In this document: positions 29,948 through 34,185 of the stretch, piece after piece
How the letters are laid out: each line of letters begins with the position of its first letter
Position numbering within the stretch: the stretch's first letter is position 1
NCBI GenBank assembly: GCA_963977945.1
Contig: CAXBQO010000001.1
Location: 1-34,185 of the forward strand
DNA: 34,185 nt
Source of the DNA: CALMJB01 sp963977945
Lineage (GTDB): Bacteria; Actinomycetota; Actinomycetes; Nanopelagicales; Nanopelagicaceae
Direction: 5' to 3'
Made by a program: the position numbers and the translations under genes
The notes under the pieces: model-generated
Database searches by the model: none
The model's input: the letters and a program-made list of their open reading frames with translations, nothing else
Told to the model about the DNA's origin: nothing

Positions 29948-31411
29948 ATGAAACCGGCGCAAATCTCAAAAACTGCCGCTGCCACCTTAGCTTTCAACAC
30001 GTTGAAGGAGTATGCCCCGTTCTCAGAGGAATTAGCTGAAAGATTTTCTAAATCAAATTTCAAATTTGCTTTAGTTGGTGGTTCGGTAAGAGATGCGGTA
30101 CTTAATAAATTTAAATCGGGCAAGCAAATGGATTTAGATTTCACAACAAACGCTAAACCTGAAGAGACTAAAAAAATATTAAATAAATGGGCTGACTCAA
30201 TTTGGGAGACTGGCGCAAAATTTGGCACCATCGCCGCTAATAAAGATGGAATCAATATAGAAATTACAACTTATCGCAGCGAACAGTATGAGCCAGATAG
30301 TAGAAATCCAGAAGTTAAATTTGGAAACGAAATTGCAGTTGATTTAAAACGTCGTGATTTCACGATAAATGCGATGGCTCTTGAACTTTCTTCCACTTCA
30401 CCAGAATTTATAGATTTATTTTCAGGTCTAGAAGATTTAGAAAATATGTTAATTAGAACGCCAGGAAGTGCAACAGATTCATTTAATGATGATCCACTTC
30501 GCATGTTGCGTGCCGCTAGATTTGCTAGCCAATTGGGATTTTCAGTAACAAGTGAAATTGTCAATGCGATTACGTCTATGGCAGACCGAATTTCAATCAT
30601 TTCGGCCGAGCGGGTGAGAGATGAATTATCTAAATTAATTTTAAGTGATAAGCCGAGGCTGGGTTTAACTTTGATGGTTGAGACTGGACTGGCAGAAAAA
30701 GTTTTACCAGAAATTCCCAAATTAAAGTTAGAGATTGATGAACATCATCACCATAAAGATGTATATGAACACACGCTAACCGTGTTAGAACAAGCAATTT
30801 CACTAGAGTCACGAATAGGTGAACCAAATTTGATTCTTCGGTTATCGGCGCTAATGCATGATGTCGGTAAACCCAAAACTCGGGTGTTGTCAGGAGATGG
30901 CAGAGTTTCTTTTCATCACCACGAAGTTGTTGGAGCGCGAATAACTAAAGAACGTTTAACCAAACTTAGATTTGATTCAGATTTAATTGAAAAGGTATCC
31001 AAACTTGTTTACTTACATTTGAGATTTCACGGATATGGTGATGGTGAGTGGACCGATTCTGCAGTTCGTCGATATGTAAGAGATGCCGGAGAACTTCTAG
31101 AACATCTTCACGTCTTAACCCGGGCTGATTGCACCACTAGAAATATCAAAAAGGCGCAGAATCTGGCTAAAACTTACGATCAACTTGAAGCCAGAATTGA
31201 ACAATTGCGAGCTCAAGAAGAGTTAGATCAAATGCGACCTGATTTAGATGGAAATCAAATTATGGAAATTTTGCAGATTAAACCTTCAAAGGCGGTCGGC
31301 TTGGCCTATGAGTATTTACTGGAACTTCGAATTGAACACGGACCATTAGGAACAGAGCGTGCCACCAAAGAGTTACTTACTTGGTGGCAACAAAATCAGC
31401 CGAAAATTTAG
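29948..31411 (+). CDS. pcnA: CCA-adding tRNA nucleotidyltransferase
   Basis: Adds or repairs the 3' CCA of tRNAs, needed here because the two tRNA genes in the window do not encode CCA. 487 residues. LVGGSVRDAVLNKF (42-55) and MDLDFTTNA (61-69, catalytic DxD D62 and D64) form the nucleotidyltransferase core. RRDFTINAMAL follows, then an HD domain with LMHDVGKPKTR and later His residues in SFHHHEVVGARI. The HD domain may give phosphatase activity. ATG start without a clear ribosome site. The 3' end overlaps the converging MFS gene by 35 bases. It is divergent from the Nudix gene, as in other actinobacteria. Confidence 0.94.
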   Translation: MKPAQISKTAAATLAFNTLKEYAPFSEELAERFSKSNFKFALVGGSVRDAVLNKFKSGKQMDLDFTTNAKPEETKKILNKWADSIWETGAKFGTIAANKDGINIEITTYRSEQYEPDSRNPEVKFGNEIAVDLKRRDFTINAMALELSSTSPEFIDLFSGLEDLENMLIRTPGSATDSFNDDPLRMLRAARFASQLGFSVTSEIVNAITSMADRISIISAERVRDELSKLILSDKPRLGLTLMVETGLAEKVLPEIPKLKLEIDEHHHHKDVYEHTLTVLEQAISLESRIGEPNLILRLSALMHDVGKPKTRVLSGDGRVSFHHHEVVGARITKERLTKLRFDSDLIEKVSKLVYLHLRFHGYGDGEWTDSAVRRYVRDAGELLEHLHVLTRADCTTRNIKKAQNLAKTYDQLEARIEQLRAQEELDQMRPDLDGNQIMEILQIKPSKAVGLAYEYLLELRIEHGPLGTERATKELLTWWQQNQPKI

Positions 31412-32696
31412 ATTTTCGCAAAATCGCTAGGTTATAAACTAAAAATACGACCGCCAGCAAAAACGGCAATAATTTACTAATTCCAGAATCAGGTAAAACT
31501 ATTGCTGCAATTATTGCTCCGACAACAATTCCAAAATTAACAACTACATCGTAAAAAGCGAATACTCGACCGCGAAACTCATCAATTATTTTTGATTGGG
31601 CCAAGGCATCAGTAGTTACCTTGATAGCTTGACCAAATAAACCCAGCAAAAATGCCGTAATTATTAGGGTTATTTCGGTTATAGAGAGAGAAAAAATTAA
31701 CGCAGAAGCAACACAACAAAACAACATGATTCTAATAAATAAATGGCGACCGAATTTGTTTACACCGTATGGAGCAACGACTGCGCCTACACCAACTCCG
31801 ATTCCGGCGATAGCTAGTGCTATTCCAAAACTTGCAAAACCTAAATCTGGATTGTTTGAATCATTAAATGTATTTCGCTCCAACAACAATGCCATCAAAG
31901 TTAAGGAGGTAATTCCACTTCTTTGAATTGAGACTGCAAAAATTGCGCGCAAAATATCGCCGTGCTGACGCAAGATTTTAAAACCTTCAATGACCTCATT
32001 TGATTCTCGATTTGATTTATTTGACTTTGTTTCGACTGGACCTAATTCAAATTTGGCAAAGAAGTTCATCAATGTTGCCGCTGCTAAGTAGCCAATTACT
32101 CCGATTGCAATTAATAATGAATCTAAATTATCTGAAGATACAAACGAATCGAGCAAACGCTTAATTGCTATCCCTAATCCGCCACCAATTACAACAAAAA
32201 TAGTGCCACCAGTAACGGCAATTGCATTGGCTGATATCAATTGTTCTTTTTTAGTATCGCTATCGAGAGTTAAAGGCAAGCTAGCTGAAAGACCTGCCAA
32301 AATTAGACGGTTCATTCCAAATACACATAAGACTAAAGAAACTAAAAATATATTTGAAAAGTTATTGAACAAAATAAACACGATTGCAATCAGCAGTATT
32401 GAGCGTATGAAATTTGCATTCCTAATTATTCGTTGGCGTGAAAAACGATCGAGAATTACTCCAGAAAATGGCGCGACTATTGAATAAGGCAGCAAAACCG
32501 TGGCAAATGCTGTTGCGGCAGCCATTGCATTTGGTTGTCTTTCTGGTGAAAATAAAACATAAGAAGCAAGTGCAGCTTGGAACAAACCATCAGTGAGTTG
32601 TCCACTCCAACGAACCAATAAAAGTTTTCGTAGTTTTTTACCTGAAACAATGCGCCAAAAAGTACCGATATTTTCCAAGCCGACTTTAAGTCTCAC
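31377..32696 (-). CDS. Major facilitator superfamily transporter
   Basis: Predicted secondary transporter with about 12 hydrophobic segments over roughly 440 residues. Features include a small cytosolic loop after TM2 with SGVILDRFSRQRIIRN, which fits the MFS A motif (GxxxDRxxRR), and a matching motif in the second half, VAPYGVNKFGRHLFIR. A central cytosolic loop (KFELGPVETKSNKSNRESNEV) divides two six-helix halves. GTG at 32696-32694 is preferred to the farther TTG (32747), because the latter overlaps the divergent DUF5318 gene; a TACGCT hexamer 6 bases before GTG suggests leaderless expression. Best guess is an efflux-type (MFS_3-like) carrier; substrate unknown. It overlaps the pcnA 3' end by 35 bases. 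Confidence 0.8.
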   Translation of the reverse strand: MRLKVGLENIGTFWRIVSGKKLRKLLLVRWSGQLTDGLFQAALASYVLFSPERQPNAMAAATAFATVLLPYSIVAPFSGVILDRFSRQRIIRNANFIRSILLIAIVFILFNNFSNIFLVSLVLCVFGMNRLILAGLSASLPLTLDSDTKKEQLISANAIAVTGGTIFVVIGGGLGIAIKRLLDSFVSSDNLDSLLIAIGVIGYLAAATLMNFFAKFELGPVETKSNKSNRESNEVIEGFKILRQHGDILRAIFAVSIQRSGITSLTLMALLLERNTFNDSNNPDLGFASFGIALAIAGIGVGVGAVVAPYGVNKFGRHLFIRIMLFCCVASALIFSLSITEITLIITAFLLGLFGQAIKVTTDALAQSKIIDEFRGRVFAFYDVVVNFGIVVGAIIAAIVLPDSGISKLLPFLLAVVFLVYNLAILRKSKFSADFVATK

Positions 32697-32738
32697 CGCA
32701 TAAGCGTAATTACTGAAAGCGAGATAATCTTGGCAATT

Positions 32739-33218
32739 ATGAAGCAACGCGCTCTAACGCAATCTGTAAACGCATCAAACTCTGCTATTCGTAATGAATT
32801 TCAGATTTTGCCAACAATGAGAGATGTAATTGATTATTCATTAGATAAAAGATCAACATTAGTAGCGTTGTTTCGCGGTGATCCAATGGCAGCAGATGCT
32901 TGCGATGCTCACCCGTATCTTTTGCGAGCCGCTAAATATCACGGTGAAACCACTGATAGAAAATGTCCTGTGTGTCGTAAAACTGGTTTAACTGAACTTC
33001 GATACGCCTACGGTGATCAACTTGGCCAATACTCTGGCCGAATTAAAAATATATTTGAGTTAAAAGAGATGCAAAGTGAATTTGGGGAATTTCGGGTTTA
33101 CCAAGTGGAGATTTGCCAAGACTGCGGTTGGAACCATTTAATTAAATCTTTTAGTTTGGGTGATGGTAAAACTCGTAAACCCCCACGTAAAGTAAAAACG
33201 ATTGAAGATGAGAGTTAA
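32739..33218 (+). CDS. DUF5318 zinc-ribbon protein
   Basis: A conserved actinobacterial protein of unknown function, the counterpart of M. tuberculosis Rv0049, which also precedes ponA1. The core is IDYSLDKRSTLVALFRGDPMAADACDAHPYLLRAAKYHGE. It is followed by two Cys pairs, CPVC (about 80-83 from the ATG at 32739) and CQDC near the end, that could hold zinc. A charged tail ends the protein. The start is not certain. ATG at 32739 is given, but ATG at 32817, just before RDVIDYSLDKR, is closer to the shorter N-terminus I recall for the family. It lies 4 bases before the PBP gene, so the two are probably expressed together. Confidence 0.8.
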   Translation: MKQRALTQSVNASNSAIRNEFQILPTMRDVIDYSLDKRSTLVALFRGDPMAADACDAHPYLLRAAKYHGETTDRKCPVCRKTGLTELRYAYGDQLGQYSGRIKNIFELKEMQSEFGEFRVYQVEICQDCGWNHLIKSFSLGDGKTRKPPRKVKTIEDES

Positions 33219-33222
33219 TTAA

Positions 33223-34185
33223 GTGAACGAACTTAAATCTACTTCCTCTAAATTATTAGTTTTAATTTTTGGCAGTCTTTTTGTCCTAGGAACCTTTGTG
33301 TTCGGATTTGCTTATTTCACGGTAAAAATTCCAGATCCAAATGCATACGTAAATTCGCAAGCCACAATTATTCAATATTCAGATGGCACCGAGGTTGGAA
33401 GAATAGGTTCAGAAAATCGCACTATTGTGAAACTTGCAGCGATACCGCTTGATGTCCGACATGCGGTCTTAGCGGCAGAAGATCGTAATTTTTACTCAGA
33501 GCATGCATTTAGCCCGACCGGTTTAGTTCAGGCTATTTGGGACAACGTAATTACTCTAGGAAAAGGCCGCGGTGGGTCTACGATCACCCAACAGTATGCA
33601 AAAACTGCCTTCTTAACACCAGAGCGGTCGGTAGTCAGAAAAATAAAAGAATTAGTAATTGCAATTAAGTTAGAAAACCAATTCACTAAAGATCAAATTC
33701 TAGAAAATTATTTAAACACCATTTATTTTGGCCGTGGATCATACGGAGTAGAGACTGCGTCACAAGTTTATTTTGGTAGAAGCGTTGATCAACTTGATAT
33801 TCCACAAGCTGCGGTGCTGGCTAGTTTGTTACGTAGCCCTGGCCTTTACGACCCAGCAATTCGAAAAGCAAATGAAGAACGTTTAAATCAAAGATTTAAA
33901 TATGTAATAGATGGAATGGTGCAGGAAAAATGGTTAAACAAAACTGACGCCGACAACATCAAACTTCCCACCATTAAACCGCGAGTTACTTCGGGCGCAT
34001 TGGCTGGGCCAAAAGGTTATTTAATTTCTTGGGTAGAGCGGGAATTAAATAATCTTGGATTTACCGATGAACAATTGCTAATCGGTGGTTATGTAATCAA
34101 AACAACTTTAGATAAAGATGCACAACAAGCAGCAGTTGACGCAGTTGATAAACAAGCGCCGGCGAAAGCGCCAGAAAATTTACAC
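33223..34185 (+). CDS. Class A penicillin-binding protein, N-terminal part (partial)
   Basis: Bifunctional glycosyltransferase/transpeptidase of peptidoglycan synthesis, anchored in the membrane; positional counterpart of ponA1. Only the first 321 codons are in the window. A single membrane segment (about 11-33) is followed by a GT51 glycosyltransferase domain: AVLAAEDRNFYSEHAFSP with catalytic Glu86, GGSTITQQYAKT (117-128), RKIKELVIAIKLENQFTKDQILENYLN and YFGRGSYGVETASQVYFGRS. The transpeptidase domain, with SxxK, lies beyond the right edge and cannot be checked. GTG start (33223), 4 bases after the DUF5318 stop. Confidence 0.93.
   Translation, partial: MNELKSTSSKLLVLIFGSLFVLGTFVFGFAYFTVKIPDPNAYVNSQATIIQYSDGTEVGRIGSENRTIVKLAAIPLDVRHAVLAAEDRNFYSEHAFSPTGLVQAIWDNVITLGKGRGGSTITQQYAKTAFLTPERSVVRKIKELVIAIKLENQFTKDQILENYLNTIYFGRGSYGVETASQVYFGRSVDQLDIPQAAVLASLLRSPGLYDPAIRKANEERLNQRFKYVIDGMVQEKWLNKTDADNIKLPTIKPRVTSGALAGPKGYLISWVERELNNLGFTDEQLLIGGYVIKTTLDKDAQQAAVDAVDKQAPAKAPENLH

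Noticed and set aside
29887..30255. Minus-strand open frame opposite the start of pcnA
   Set aside because: It overlaps the strongly conserved nucleotidyltransferase core and shows no family features.

Overview
This window is the replication-origin region of a low-GC (roughly 37-40% by eye), streamlined actinobacterium. The gene order matches the actinobacterial oriC core: gyrA-gyrB-dciA(DUF721)-recF-dnaN-dnaA on the minus strand, then rpmH-rnpA-yidD-yidC-jag-rsmG-parA-parB on the plus strand, then cwlM/trxA/trxB/murJ/DUF6049/nudix and pcnA. It corresponds closely to Mycobacterium tuberculosis Rv3907c-Rv3924c plus Rv0001-Rv0009. Low GC, very short intergenic gaps, overlapping gene ends and losses of usual neighbours suggest a freshwater acI-type lineage (Nanopelagicales). 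That placement is inference; no rRNA gene is present to confirm it.

Layout. 1-140: start of topA (minus, partial). 163-2418: K+-independent H+-pyrophosphatase (minus). 2624-3247: DedA membrane protein (plus). 3251-7097: dnaK-grpE-dnaJ-pyrE operon (minus), with a DnaJ that lacks the zinc finger. 7219-8275: rhomboid protease and cyclophilin (minus). 8333-8505: tRNA-Ala(TGC) and tRNA-Ile(GAT). 8533-15791: gyrA, gyrB, dciA, recF, dnaN (minus). 15792-16103: main oriC candidate with DnaA boxes and AT-rich DNA. 16104-17513: dnaA. 17514-17873: second DnaA-box cluster and rpmH promoter. 17874-22630: rpmH to parB (plus) with two parS sites. 22627-29825: aminotransferase, CwlM-like protein, thioredoxin system, MurJ, DUF6049 protein and Nudix hydrolase (minus). 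29948-31411: CCA-adding enzyme (plus). 31377-32696: MFS transporter (minus). 32739 to the end: DUF5318 zinc-ribbon protein and a class A penicillin-binding protein cut by the window edge (plus).

The genes form a replication, segregation and envelope hub. DnaA, the DciA helicase loader, the clamp, RecF and gyrase start and sustain replication. ParA, ParB and parS segregate the new origins. RnpA, YidD, YidC and the class A PBP, with MurJ and the CwlM-like protein, link ribosome and tRNA processing, membrane insertion and cell-wall precursor supply. Transcription diverges from the dnaA/rpmH junction, so most genes lie on the leading strand of bidirectional replication from this origin.

No mobile element, CRISPR array, prophage or clearly novel defence system was seen. 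The most interesting points are a CwlM-like amidase that has lost nearly all of its catalytic and zinc residues, a parS site that contains the rsmG start codon, a cyclophilin gene that seems to start at ATT, a zinc-finger-free DnaJ as the only J-protein in the dnaK operon, and DnaA boxes on both sides of dnaA with one inside the rpmH promoter.
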